Positions 43,995-53,800 of a DNA stretch of 64,000 bases are shown piece by piece; positions within the stretch are counted from its first letter, which is position 1; every line of letters begins with the position of its first letter. The notes under the pieces were generated by a model. The model did not search any database and was not told where the DNA came from. It worked only from the letters and a program-made list of their open reading frames with translations. The DNA comes from Streptomyces sp. MMBL 11-1 (GTDB taxonomy: Bacteria; Actinomycetota; Actinomycetes; Streptomycetales; Streptomycetaceae), in assembly GCF_028622875.1 (NCBI RefSeq), contig NZ_CP117709.1, positions 4,467,001-4,531,000 of the forward strand, given 5' to 3'. Made by a program: the position numbers and the translations under genes.

Positions 43995-45329
43995 TTGAGT
44001 ACGGGATCCGGAGCAGACTCCGCCCCCGCACCGACTTCCACCCACGAGAGCAAGACCGGCGGGACCTTCTCGTCGCTGAAGATACGTAACTACCGCCTGT
44101 TCGCCACGGGCGCCGTGATCTCCAACACCGGTACCTGGATGTCCCGCATCACGCAGGACTGGCTCGTGCTGAGCCTCACGGGTTCCGCCACCGCCGTGGG
44201 CATCACGACGGCTCTGCAGTTCCTCCCGATGCTGCTCTTCGGCCTGTACGGCGGTGTCATCGCCGACCGTCTGCCCAAGCGGCAGATCCTGCTCGTCAGC
44301 CAGGCCCTGCTCGGCCTGTGCGGCATCGCGCTGGCCGTCCTGACCCTGTCCGGGGTCGTGGAGGTCTGGCACGTCTATCTGGTCGCCTTCCTCCTCGGCA
44401 TGGTGACCGTCGTCGACAACCCGGCCCGCCAGTCGTTCGTATCCGAGATGGTCGGCCCCGCGCAACTGCGCAACGCGGTCAGCCTGAACTCGGCGAACTT
44501 CCAGTCCGCCCGGCTCATCGGCCCCGCCGTCGCGGGCGTCCTGATCACCACGGTCGGCAGCGGCTGGGCCTTCCTGCTCAACGGGCTCTCCTTCCTGGCC
44601 CCGCTCATCGGCCTGCTGATGATGCGCACCACCGAGCTGCACGCCTCGGTGACCGTCCCCCGCGCCAAGGGGCAGCTCCGCGAAGGCCTGCGCTACGTGA
44701 AGGGCCGCCCCGAGCTGATCTGGCCGATCGTCCTGGTCGGCTTCGTCGGCACGTTCGGCTTCAACTTCCCGATCTGGCTGACCGCCTACGCCGACGAGAT
44801 CTTCGACGGCGGCGCGGGCATGTACTCGTTCTTCAACATCCTGATGGCGGCCGGTTCGCTGGCCGGCGCGCTGCTCTCGGCCCGCCGCCGCTCGACGCGG
44901 CTGCGGATGCTGGTGATCGCGGGCACGGCGTTCGGGCTGCTGGAGATCGCCGCCTCGCTGTCCCCGTCGGTCTGGCTCTTCTCGATCCTGCTGGTCCCGA
45001 TCGGCATGCTCGGCCTGACCACGAACATCACCGCGAACACGAGCGTCCAGATGGCCGCCGACCCGGAGATGCGGGGCCGGGTGATGAGCCTGTACATGAT
45101 GGTCTTCGCCGGGGGTACGCCGGTGGGCGCCCCGATCGTCGGCTGGATCAGCGACACGTACGGCGCGCGCACCGGCTTCGCGGCCGGCGGCGTGATCTCG
45201 GTGATCGCCGCCCTGGGCGTCGGCTTCGCCCTCGCCCGCGTCGGCGGCCTCCGCCTGAAGGTCGACCTCCGCCCGGGCCGCCCGCACGTCCGCTTCGTCC
45301 CGCGCGAGCAGCTGGCGACGGCTGCGTGA
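43995..45329 (+). CDS. MFS exporter (EntS-like, MFS_3)
   Basis: This 444-residue protein starts with TTG at 43995, about 9 bp after ggagg. A Ser/Thr-rich head precedes FSSLKIRNYRLFATGAVISN, then TGTWMSRITQDWLVL, a GVIADRLPKRQ loop and VVDNPARQSFVSEMVGP. These are marks of the enterobactin-exporter-like MFS_3 family, with 12 helices. With the adjoining MarR gene it probably exports a drug-like compound or siderophore. Confidence 0.9.
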   Translation: MSTGSGADSAPAPTSTHESKTGGTFSSLKIRNYRLFATGAVISNTGTWMSRITQDWLVLSLTGSATAVGITTALQFLPMLLFGLYGGVIADRLPKRQILLVSQALLGLCGIALAVLTLSGVVEVWHVYLVAFLLGMVTVVDNPARQSFVSEMVGPAQLRNAVSLNSANFQSARLIGPAVAGVLITTVGSGWAFLLNGLSFLAPLIGLLMMRTTELHASVTVPRAKGQLREGLRYVKGRPELIWPIVLVGFVGTFGFNFPIWLTAYADEIFDGGAGMYSFFNILMAAGSLAGALLSARRRSTRLRMLVIAGTAFGLLEIAASLSPSVWLFSILLVPIGMLGLTTNITANTSVQMAADPEMRGRVMSLYMMVFAGGTPVGAPIVGWISDTYGARTGFAAGGVISVIAALGVGFALARVGGLRLKVDLRPGRPHVRFVPREQLATAA

Positions 45330-45333
45330 GCGA

Positions 45334-45377
45334 CGCGAAAGGCGCCCTCCCCGGGGGTGGGGAGGGCGCCTTTCGCG
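45334..45377. terminator. Perfect hairpin, bidirectional terminator
   Basis: A perfect 19-bp stem (arms 45334-45352 and 45359-45377) with a 6-nt loop gggggt lies between the convergent MFS and Uma2 genes, 5 bp after the MFS stop. Confidence 0.93.
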
Positions 45378-45392
45378 TGCGGGGGCGCGGGG

Positions 45393-45977
45393 TCAGTCGC
45401 GGGGGAAGGCGTCGGTCGCGAGGACGAGGCCGACGACGGTCGAGGTGAGGTCGACCGGGGTGCCGAAGTCGAGGCTCAGCACGCTGCGGTACTCGTCTTC
45501 CTTCGGGAGGGTGTGCAGGTGCCAGGTTCCGGTGTACGGGTCGACGATGAGGTAGACGGGGACACCGGCGAGGGCGTAGGTGGCCTTCTTGGAGCCGTAG
45601 TCGTTGGCGGCCGTGCTCCTGGAGATCACCTCGGCGACGAATTCGATGTCCTGGTGGCGCCAGCGGCCGTCGGCGTTCTTGGACGCGTCCTTCGTGACAG
45701 CCGCGACATCGGGCGCGAAGCCGTTGAGCAGCCCGGGAAAGTCGATGCGTACGTCGGTCTTCAGCTGCCGGCGTCCGTAGGTGGTGCGCAACTGCTCCAG
45801 GATGTCGAAGGTGATCTCCCAGTGCGTGTCCCGCTGCGGCGACATGTGGACGGTCCCCTCGACGATCTCGACCTTGAATCCCTCGGGGACGGGCTCAAGC
45901 CACTCGAACATCATGTCCAGGGTGCGCTCGTCGCTGGTGTCGGCCATGTCGATCCTGTCGGTGTCTACGACGGTCAT
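45393..45977 (-). CDS. Uma2-family PD-(D/E)XK nuclease-fold protein
   Basis: This is a 194-residue protein. FEWLEPVPEGFKVEIVEGTV, then HWEITFDILEQLR, FAPDVAAVTKDAS and DIEFVAEVISRST (the D...ExI core of the nuclease fold) followed by DYGSKKATYALAGVPVYLIV match Uma2/DUF820. Such proteins are numerous in Streptomyces and their role is unsettled. It is monocistronic. Confidence 0.88.
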   Translation of the reverse strand: MTVVDTDRIDMADTSDERTLDMMFEWLEPVPEGFKVEIVEGTVHMSPQRDTHWEITFDILEQLRTTYGRRQLKTDVRIDFPGLLNGFAPDVAAVTKDASKNADGRWRHQDIEFVAEVISRSTAANDYGSKKATYALAGVPVYLIVDPYTGTWHLHTLPKEDEYRSVLSLDFGTPVDLTSTVVGLVLATDAFPRD

Positions 45978-46192
45978 CGTGCCGCTCCTCCCCGCTGCCG
46001 CACGGGCGTGCGGGCAGCCGCGTAGTACAACGATAGGCCCGGCTTCCCGGACACGCCCGGACCTGCCGGACTCCGTACGGCCCTGGCCCCGGAGCGACCC
46101 GTCGGTGTCCGGGGTGCCGGGGGAGCGGCCGCGCTACGGGGTGGTGCGGGCCTGGCCGCTCGGACGGTGAGCGGTGCCGTTACGCTCGAAGG

Positions 46193-46282
46193 GTGGACCC
46201 GAAGACCAGAAACCGCATCATGGCGGCCGTGCTCGTACTGATGTTCGTCGTCGTCGCCGTGGGGGCCGCCCTGGGCGGCTGA
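46193..46282 (+). CDS. Very small membrane protein (29 residues)
   Basis: Starting with GTG at 46193 (gaagg just before), 30 codons give a basic head DPKTRNRIM and a single membrane helix AAVLVLMFVVVAVGAALGG. Codon use is typical and the build recalls tiny Streptomyces membrane proteins. It lies 98 bp upstream of the aldo-keto reductase. Function unknown. Confidence 0.6.
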   Translation: MDPKTRNRIMAAVLVLMFVVVAVGAALGG

Positions 46283-46379
46283 TACCGCCGGCCGCCGACC
46301 GCCGGGAAGACATGCCCGTCCGGCGCGTCCGGGGCACACACTTGCCTGGAGTGGACTCGAAGGAGTTGGCTGGGGCGTC

Positions 46380-47369
46380 ATGAGGTACACACAGCTCGGA
46401 CGCACAGGACTCAAGGTCAGCCGCCTCGTCCTCGGGACGATGAACTTCGGCCCGCAGACCAACGAGTCGGACAGCCACGCGATCATGGACTCCGCGCTCG
46501 ACGCGGGCCTGAACTTCTTCGACACGGCCAACGTCTACGGTTGGGGCGAGAACAAGGGCCGCACCGAGGAGATCATCGGCACCTGGATCGCGCAGGGCGG
46601 CGGCCGCCGCGACAAGGTGGTCCTGGCCACCAAGATGTACGGGAACATGGCCGCCGACGGCGACGCCTGGCCGAACCACGACAAGCTCTCCGCCGTGAAC
46701 ATCCGGCGCGCGGTCGACGCCTCGCTCAAGCGGCTCCAGACCGACCACATCGACCTGTACCAGTTCCACCACGTCGACCGGGACACGCCCTTCGACGAGA
46801 TCTGGCAGGCGATCGACGTCCTGGTCCAGCAGGGCAAGATCCTGTACGCCGGTTCCTCGAACTTCCCCGGCTACAAGATCGCCCAGGCCAACGAGCAGGC
46901 CGCCCGGCGGGGGTCGCTCGGCCTGGTCAGCGAACAGTGCATCTACAACCTCGTCGAGCGGCGCGCCGAGATGGAGGTCATCCCGGCCGCGCGGGACTAC
47001 GGCCTCGGCGTCATCCCGTGGTCGCCGCTGCACGGCGGCCTGCTGGGCGGCGTCATCAGGAAGACGGCCGAGGGCGGCCGCCGCGCCTCGGGCCGCGCGG
47101 CCGACGCCCTGGCCGACCCCGCCACCCGGTCCCAGCTCCAGGCGTACGAGGACCTGCTCGACAAGCACGGTCTGGAACCCGGCGAAGCGGCCCTGGCCTG
47201 GCTGCTGACCCGCCCCGGCGTCACGGGCCCGATCGTCGGCCCGCGCACCGCCGGCCAGCTGGACAGCGCCCTGCGCGCCCTGGAACTGGACCTCCCGGAG
47301 GCCGTGCTCACGGGCCTGGGCGAGATCTTCCCGGGCCCGGGGCCTTCGCCGGAGGCGTTCGCCTGGTAG
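46380..47369 (+). CDS. Aldo/keto reductase
   Basis: This is a 329-residue cytosolic TIM barrel. YTQLGRTGLKVSRLVLGTMN, the catalytic Asp and Tyr in FFDTANVYGWGENKG, Lys in VLATKMYG and His in QFHHVDRDTP make up the AKR tetrad. The C-terminal GPIVGPRTAGQLDSALRAL binds NADPH. Substrate unknown. aaggag at 46360-46365 is rather far from the ATG. A perfect hairpin follows the gene. Confidence 0.92.
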   Translation: MRYTQLGRTGLKVSRLVLGTMNFGPQTNESDSHAIMDSALDAGLNFFDTANVYGWGENKGRTEEIIGTWIAQGGGRRDKVVLATKMYGNMAADGDAWPNHDKLSAVNIRRAVDASLKRLQTDHIDLYQFHHVDRDTPFDEIWQAIDVLVQQGKILYAGSSNFPGYKIAQANEQAARRGSLGLVSEQCIYNLVERRAEMEVIPAARDYGLGVIPWSPLHGGLLGGVIRKTAEGGRRASGRAADALADPATRSQLQAYEDLLDKHGLEPGEAALAWLLTRPGVTGPIVGPRTAGQLDSALRALELDLPEAVLTGLGEIFPGPGPSPEAFAW

Positions 47370-47388
47370 GGGCATGAGCGCGGAGAGA

Positions 47389-47427
47389 ACCGGGGGCCTC
47401 CCGTCGCGGTGACGGGAGGCCCCCGGT
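47389..47427. terminator. Perfect hairpin, bidirectional terminator
   Basis: A 17-bp perfect stem (47389-47405 and 47411-47427) with loop gcggt lies between the convergent aldo-keto reductase and FG-GAP protein genes. Confidence 0.93.
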
Positions 47428-47443
47428 GCTTTCGGCCCGTCCG

Positions 47444-50400
47444 TCAGCTGAGGGCCTGGAAGTCCAGCCAGCCGCTGGTTCCGACGGCTACGCCGCTCCC
47501 GGAGAGGTTGGGGTACAGGTAGAGCTTGTCGTCACCACCGGTGGCGAAGATGTCCGCCTTTCCGTCCGAACTCGCGTCGGGGAAGGCGGTCACCAGCGGT
47601 CGGTAGGCCCGGGTCCAGCCGGTTCCGATGGCGGCGGAGGCGGCACCGTCGCCGAGGCCTTCGCCTGCGGGACCGGTCCCCTGGTAGAGGCGGAGCTCGC
47701 CGTTGGTCTTGTGGCGGGCGATGAGATCGACGCGGCCGTTGCCGGTGCGGTCGCCCGGTGCCACGAGGTCGTAGTTCGACCAGGATTCGTTGCCGATGAG
47801 GACCGGGGCTCGGTCGGCGTCGAGAAAGAAGAACTCCGAACCGAAGTACAGCCAGATCAGGTTGCCTTCCTTGACGAGGAGGTCGGGGTAGCCGGCGACA
47901 TCGACGGTTCCGTCGTTGTCGGTGTCCAGAGGGCCGTCGACGTCGCCAATGGCGAGGATCTGGTCGGCGTTCTTCCAGTGGTTGTTGGCGGGGTCGAAGA
48001 CATCGAGTTCCTGTCGGTCGTACTGGCAGGAACGGGAGTGTCCGTCGGCCTGTTCGTCCAGCGCGGTGCAGGCCCAGCCGGCCCCGTTGTTCGGGTACAG
48101 GTGGAGGGACTTGCCGCCGTCTCCTGGAATAGCCGCGATGAGATCCTCGAAACCGTCGCCGGTCCAGTCCCCCCGGTGCGTGATGTCGGCTTGGCTGAAG
48201 TCACCGTTGCCCGCCATGGTGCCGGCTCCGATGTAGCCGTTGCCCTGGCCGGGGTACAGCCACAGCTCGCCGCTGCCGCGCACGCCGTAGAGGTCGGCGT
48301 TGCCGTCCCCGTTGAGGTCGCCGGCCTTGTCGGGGACCGAGAGGCCGTTGGCGTAGAAGAAGTAGGAAGCCTGGTCGGAGCGGTTCTGGGCGGCGTCGAG
48401 GCTACGGACGTGAAGCCGCTGTGATCCGGCTGCCGGCGGGGTAAGGACGAGCTTGGCGTCGATGCTTCCGTCGCCATCGAGGTCCGTACCCGGTGTGACC
48501 TTGCGGACCGTGGGGTCCCAGTCACTCCAGTACTCGTAGGACGTCACGTCAGCGACGCCCCCGTTGCCGAGGATGAACGTTCCTGCGGTTCGGGCCTGCC
48601 CGGTGGTGGACGGCCAGCCGTCGGAGCCGTCGGGAAACTGCTGGGAACTGATGGTGGGTGGAGTGCTGGGCCGGGTGGGATCGAAGTTGAAGCGGCATGT
48701 GCCCGGATTGGGATTCCAGGACGAATGGGCGCTCGCGTCGAGAGCCTGCACCTTCCAGCCGAAATTGCCTTTGGCTGCTGTCAGGTACTTCTGCAGGGTC
48801 GTCTTGGGGACCTTGACCTTGGCGACGGTGCCGGAGGTGGCGGAGACGATCTGGTTGAAGATCTCGGCGCCGCCGGCGAGGTCATTGGTGCCCCAGAGGC
48901 GGAACTGGGCGCGGACTGTTCCGCCGTCCGGGTCGGAGACCTTCGCGGTGAGCGTGACGTCGGTGTTTCCGATCGTCGTGTACGGGGCGACCATGTCGCA
49001 TCCGCCGGAGCTGGGGATGGTGTCGAGGCTGTTCGGCAGGTTGGGCACCGTGTTGTACACCGTGGAGAGCCTGGCCGAATTGGCGTCGAACTTCTTCCAC
49101 CCGAAGACGTTGTTCTCATCGCTGTCGGGTGCCTGCATCCCGAAGGTCAGGGTGTTCCACTTGTTGGCGATGCCGTCCTTCGCCGCCGCTGTCACGTCGA
49201 AGGCGAGATCGCCCGCGGGGCAGTTCGAGCCCCAGCCGAGCGACTCGTTGACCGTGTCCAGCTTCTTGCGCCGCTCGGGCCGGTTGTTCCAGGTGGTGGA
49301 CGCGGAGATCGCGCTGGTCGCCCAGAGCTCGACGGGCTTGTTCGTGCACGACCAGGACCAGGTGTTCTTGATCCGGAAGGTCGAGGACGAAACGATCTTC
49401 TTGGTGGACCACAGGTTGGACGAGTTCATGCGGAAGTAGGAACGCGCCAGGCCGTTGGTCTCGTTCTCGTACCCGACGCGGGCGGTCGTGGTGCCCTTGA
49501 CGCCGTTCCAGTTGGCCCCGTTAAAGTAGGAGCTGTTCGGGTTTCGCTTGTAGGCGATCGTCCAGGAGTGGCGGGAGCCGGAGACGGCCGGGTCCAGCAG
49601 GACCGGGTACTGCGTGTCCTTGCCCGTCAGAAGGTCCTGGTCCGGGGTGAGGCGCAGCTTCCCGTCCGTGACCGCGAGCCCCATGTTCGCCTGCTGCGCA
49701 CCGTATCCGGGCTCGAACTCATCGGCAGGCGGCGGCGGTCCGGTGGGAGCGCTGCGGGCCGAGAGGGCGGCGGCGGGCGCCGCGGCGGTGCTGCTGTCCC
49801 ACATCATGGGGGAGGGCGCGGTGAAGACCGTCTCGCCCGCCGGGTTGACCGCCGTGAAGTTGCCGTGGGCGTCCGTGCTCGCCTTCAGGCCGTCTGTCTC
49901 CAGGCCGAAGTGGACCTGCCTGAGTGCCGGATCCGCGGCGGCTTCGGGGGTCTTGACGACCAGGAGACTGGTGAATCCCGCGGGGTTCGCCTTGACCTTG
50001 AGGTCGACGTCGGTGAGGACGTTGCCGTAGGTCACGGTGTCGCCGTCGACCTCGGGTTCGGGCAGTGCGTCGGGCCAGGTCCAGGACATGCTGCGGCCGT
50101 CGCGTACCACCGTCGCCAGGGGCCCTTCGCCGCCGCCGGACAGGCGGACGTCCACTTCGGTGGCTTTCGGCGACAGGGAGCCGTCCGGGCGTGACTTCAG
50201 CGTGGTGTCGATCGAGACGAGTTTGCCGTCCTGGCGTACGAACTTCGGTAGCGCGTAGGTGTCCTGGGTGAAAGTCCCGTCCGCGTTGGCGAACACCTGA
50301 GTCGTCTCGGTGCGCTGACTGAGGACTTCCGCCGGCCGGCCGGTTTCCGCGGCCTCGGCCTGTGCCGCGGCCTCGGGGTCCGGCTTCTGCCCCGCCGAAA

Positions 50401-50539
50401 TCGTGGCGCCCTCGGGCTCCGCGGCGGAGGCGTCGGGCAGTTGCTGGGGTCCGCCGAGCGTCATGAGTGCGGCGAGGGCCGCAACGCCCGTGATTCCCCC
50501 CTTTGTTCTCCATCTGGCCTTGCGTCGCAATAGTTCCAT
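47444..50539 (-). CDS. Secreted DNRLRE / FG-GAP repeat protein
   Basis: This 1031-residue protein starts at ATG 50539 after GGGAGGGG. A signal peptide ends near ASAAE (residue ~42). Residues ~80-290 are a beta region also found in RHS-linked proteins (TDVDLKVKANPAGFTSLLVV). Residues ~330-560 form a DNRLRE domain (RSYFRMNSSNLWSTKKIVSS, AGDLAFDVTAAAKDG). The last ~280 residues are four or more FG-GAP/VCBS repeats with Ca-binding-like loops (DLNGDGNADLYG, DWTGDGFEDLI, DTDNDGTVDVAG, DRTGNGRVDLI). It diverges from the giant RHS gene; such pairs are common in Streptomyces and the two exported proteins may act together. Confidence 0.88.
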   Translation of the reverse strand: MELLRRKARWRTKGGITGVAALAALMTLGGPQQLPDASAAEPEGATISAGQKPDPEAAAQAEAAETGRPAEVLSQRTETTQVFANADGTFTQDTYALPKFVRQDGKLVSIDTTLKSRPDGSLSPKATEVDVRLSGGGEGPLATVVRDGRSMSWTWPDALPEPEVDGDTVTYGNVLTDVDLKVKANPAGFTSLLVVKTPEAAADPALRQVHFGLETDGLKASTDAHGNFTAVNPAGETVFTAPSPMMWDSSTAAAPAAALSARSAPTGPPPPADEFEPGYGAQQANMGLAVTDGKLRLTPDQDLLTGKDTQYPVLLDPAVSGSRHSWTIAYKRNPNSSYFNGANWNGVKGTTTARVGYENETNGLARSYFRMNSSNLWSTKKIVSSSTFRIKNTWSWSCTNKPVELWATSAISASTTWNNRPERRKKLDTVNESLGWGSNCPAGDLAFDVTAAAKDGIANKWNTLTFGMQAPDSDENNVFGWKKFDANSARLSTVYNTVPNLPNSLDTIPSSGGCDMVAPYTTIGNTDVTLTAKVSDPDGGTVRAQFRLWGTNDLAGGAEIFNQIVSATSGTVAKVKVPKTTLQKYLTAAKGNFGWKVQALDASAHSSWNPNPGTCRFNFDPTRPSTPPTISSQQFPDGSDGWPSTTGQARTAGTFILGNGGVADVTSYEYWSDWDPTVRKVTPGTDLDGDGSIDAKLVLTPPAAGSQRLHVRSLDAAQNRSDQASYFFYANGLSVPDKAGDLNGDGNADLYGVRGSGELWLYPGQGNGYIGAGTMAGNGDFSQADITHRGDWTGDGFEDLIAAIPGDGGKSLHLYPNNGAGWACTALDEQADGHSRSCQYDRQELDVFDPANNHWKNADQILAIGDVDGPLDTDNDGTVDVAGYPDLLVKEGNLIWLYFGSEFFFLDADRAPVLIGNESWSNYDLVAPGDRTGNGRVDLIARHKTNGELRLYQGTGPAGEGLGDGAASAAIGTGWTRAYRPLVTAFPDASSDGKADIFATGGDDKLYLYPNLSGSGVAVGTSGWLDFQALS

Positions 50540-50815
50540 TGAAGAAGTCCCCTCCCGGATCAGTTCGAGTCGCACCCTAGAACGTGAGGGAAGCGTGATG
50601 AAAGTGGCTGCCCTGTGACGTTGCCGCAGCTCCTGCGGTCTGAGGTCTTTATTTCGCCATCTTTGTTTCATATGCCAATGAATTGCACATGTTTTCTTTC
50701 GGTGTGAGTTGGGGAGCGTCAAATCGTTACCCCTTCCCTGTGCTGATGCTGTGAAAATCCTGCTAACTTCCGTGCTCAGCTATGGCCTTTGAGTAATAGG
50801 TGGGGAGTTCTGCGC

Positions 50816-53800
50816 ATGGTTTCGGGTGGGGGCGTCAGCAGGGGACGTTTGAGAAGACGGGCGCAACCGGTGGCGGCCACGCTGGCCGCGCTCATGTTCG
50901 CCGGACTGTTGGGTGCGCCGCTCGCGGCAGCCGCCGAACTCGACCTGCTGAGGCTGCAGAAGCCTGACCCGGTCAAGACCGGCGAGGTCGAGAGACGCGG
51001 GCCGGCGAAGCCCGACCAGACCGCGCGGCATCCGTGGAAGAAACCCGACGTCACCTGGCCCGAGGCCGGCACAGCGACGTCCGCCCTGCGCGAGACCGGC
51101 GCGCGGGTGAAAGCCGGCTCACTGCCCGTCAGCGTGAGCCGTTCCGCACCCGGGGCGGAGAAGTCGTCCAAGGCCCCCTCGCGGAGGTCCGCCTCCGAAG
51201 CGACTCGGGAGTCCGGTCCGCGAAAGGTCCAGGTCCAGGTCCTCGACCGTGCCACCACCGAGTCGTTGGGCGTCGAAGGCGTCGTGCTGGCCCTCCGTCC
51301 CGCGGAAGGCACCGAAGGCACGGTGGACGTCAAGGTCGACTACGCGAACTTCCGGCATGCCTACGGCGGCGACTGGGCCTCCCGGCTCACGCTGAAGACG
51401 CTTCCGGCCTGTGCGCTGAACACCCCGGGCAAGAAGGGCTGCGCCACCGGCACGCCCCTTCCCACCACCAACGATGTGAAGGCCGGCTCGATCGAGGCGG
51501 CCGTCGACCTGCCCGCCGCCACCGAGGCCACCGCCTCCCGAGCCGCGACCGCCGACCCGGTAGCGCCGAAGGCAGGCGCGCGTGCCGTCTCCGGCGGCAC
51601 CGTGCTGCTGGCCGCGACCGCCACCGCGGGGGGCCCGTCGGGCAGCTTCAAGGCCACATCCCTCTCCCCCTCCGCGTCCTGGTCCGCGGGCGGCTCCAAC
51701 GGCGCGTTCTCCTGGACGTACCCGATCTCCGCACCGGCCGTCGCGGGCAGCGCGGTCCCGGACCTGAAGCTCGGCTACTCCTCGCAGTCGGTCGACGGCC
51801 GCACCGCCTCGACGAACAACCAGGCCAACGCCATCGGCGACGGCTGGTCCATGGAGCCGGGCTACATCGAGCGGCAGTACGTCTCCTGCACCGAGGACAC
51901 CAAGGACAGCACCACCACGGCCAAGGTCGGCGACCTCTGCTGGAAGAAGGACAACGCCGTCATCAACCTGGGCGGCCAGTCCAACACCCTGATCAAGGAC
52001 TCCACCACGGGGAAATGGCACCTGGAGAACGACGACGGCACCAAGGCCGAGAAGCTGGCCAGCACCGCACGGGCCAACGGCGACAACGACGGTGAGCACT
52101 GGCGGGTGACGACCCCGGACGGTACGCGCTACTACTTCGGCTACAACCGCCCGTCCGGCTGGGCCGCCGGCAAGGACGAGACCAACTCCACGTGGACGGT
52201 GCCGGTCTACGGCAACCAGCCGGGCGAGCCCTGCTACGCGGCGGCGTTCAAGGACGCCTGGTGCCAGCAGGCCTGGCGCTGGAACCTGGACGCGGTCATC
52301 GACCCGCACGGCGACGCCATGACGTACTACTGGGACAAGGAGACCAACTACTACGGCCGCAACGTCAACCCCAGCACGGGTGCGTCCACCGCGACCCCGT
52401 ACATCCGCGGCGGCTCCCTGAAGCGCATCGAGTACGGCCTGCGGAACAGCAACTTCTACGCCCAGCCCGCGGCCAGGGTCGACTTCACGAACAGCGAGCG
52501 CTGCCTGAGCGACTGCGGCACCTTCGACAAGGCGCACGCGAAGAACTGGCCCGACGTCCCCTTCGACCGCTACTGCGCCTCGGGCACGGAGTGCAAGGAC
52601 CGCTACTCGCCGTCCTTCTGGAGCCGGACGCGCCTGACGAAGATCGACACGTCGGTCCTCGTCGGCACCGCCTTCAAGCCCGTGGACACGTGGGCCTTCA
52701 CCCATCAGTTCCCCACGACGGGCGACGGCAGTTCCCCCGCACTGTGGCTGGCCTCGATCACGCGCACCGGGCACGGCGGAACCGGCCCGGTCACCCTTCC
52801 CGCCGTGACCTTCATGGGCAAGACCATGCCGAACCGGGTGGAGGGCGCCACCACGGGCGGCGATCCGGACCCGGTGCCGCCGCTCTGGCGCTACCGCGTC
52901 CACGGCATCAACACCGAGACCGGCGGAACGATCGGCATCACTTACTCCGAGGCCGACTGCAAGGCCGGCAGCGTGCCCACCCCGGCCTCGAACACCCGGC
53001 GCTGCTACCCGGTGAAGTGGTCGCCCCCGGACGCGCCGGCGGCGAACTACGAGCCGTACCTCGACTGGTTCCACACCTACGTCGTCACCCAGGTCCTGGA
53101 GACCGACCGGACCGGCGGGGCTCCCGCCAAGCAGACCGACTACACGTACCTGGACGGCATGGGCTGGACCAAGTCCAAGGACGACGAGTTCACCGACGCC
53201 AAGCACCTCACCTACGGCGACCGCAAGGGGTACGGCCGCGTCCAGGTGCGCAGCGGCGTCGCACCCGACCAGCGGACTCTCAAGGAGTACCGCTACTTCC
53301 GGGGCATCGACGGGGCCGCGGTCAAGGACCACGAAGGCGTCTCCGTCACCGACAGGGAAGCCTTCGCCGGGATGACCCGTGAAGAGGCCACGTACAACGG
53401 GGACGGCGGCAAGCTCGAAACCACCACCAGCCACGTACCGTGGCGGTCGGCCGCGACGGCCACGGAAACCCGTGCCGAAGGGCTGCCCACCCGCTACGCG
53501 TACGCCACGGCCGGCAAGAGCGAGCAGACCCGCACCGCCGTCGGCACGGGCTGGCGCACCACGCGCACCGAGCGCACCTTCGACGCACTGGGCCAGACCC
53601 TGACGGAGTCCTCGCTCGGGGACACGACGAAGACGGGCGACGAGCAGTGCACCACCACCACGTACGCCCGCAACGCGTCGCTCAACATCCTCACCACGGT
53701 CTCCGAGACGAAGACGGTGGCCAAGGCCTGCGGCACCACGCCGTCCCTCCCCGCGGACCTGATCTCGTCCGCGCGGCACTTCTACGACGGTGCGACGAGC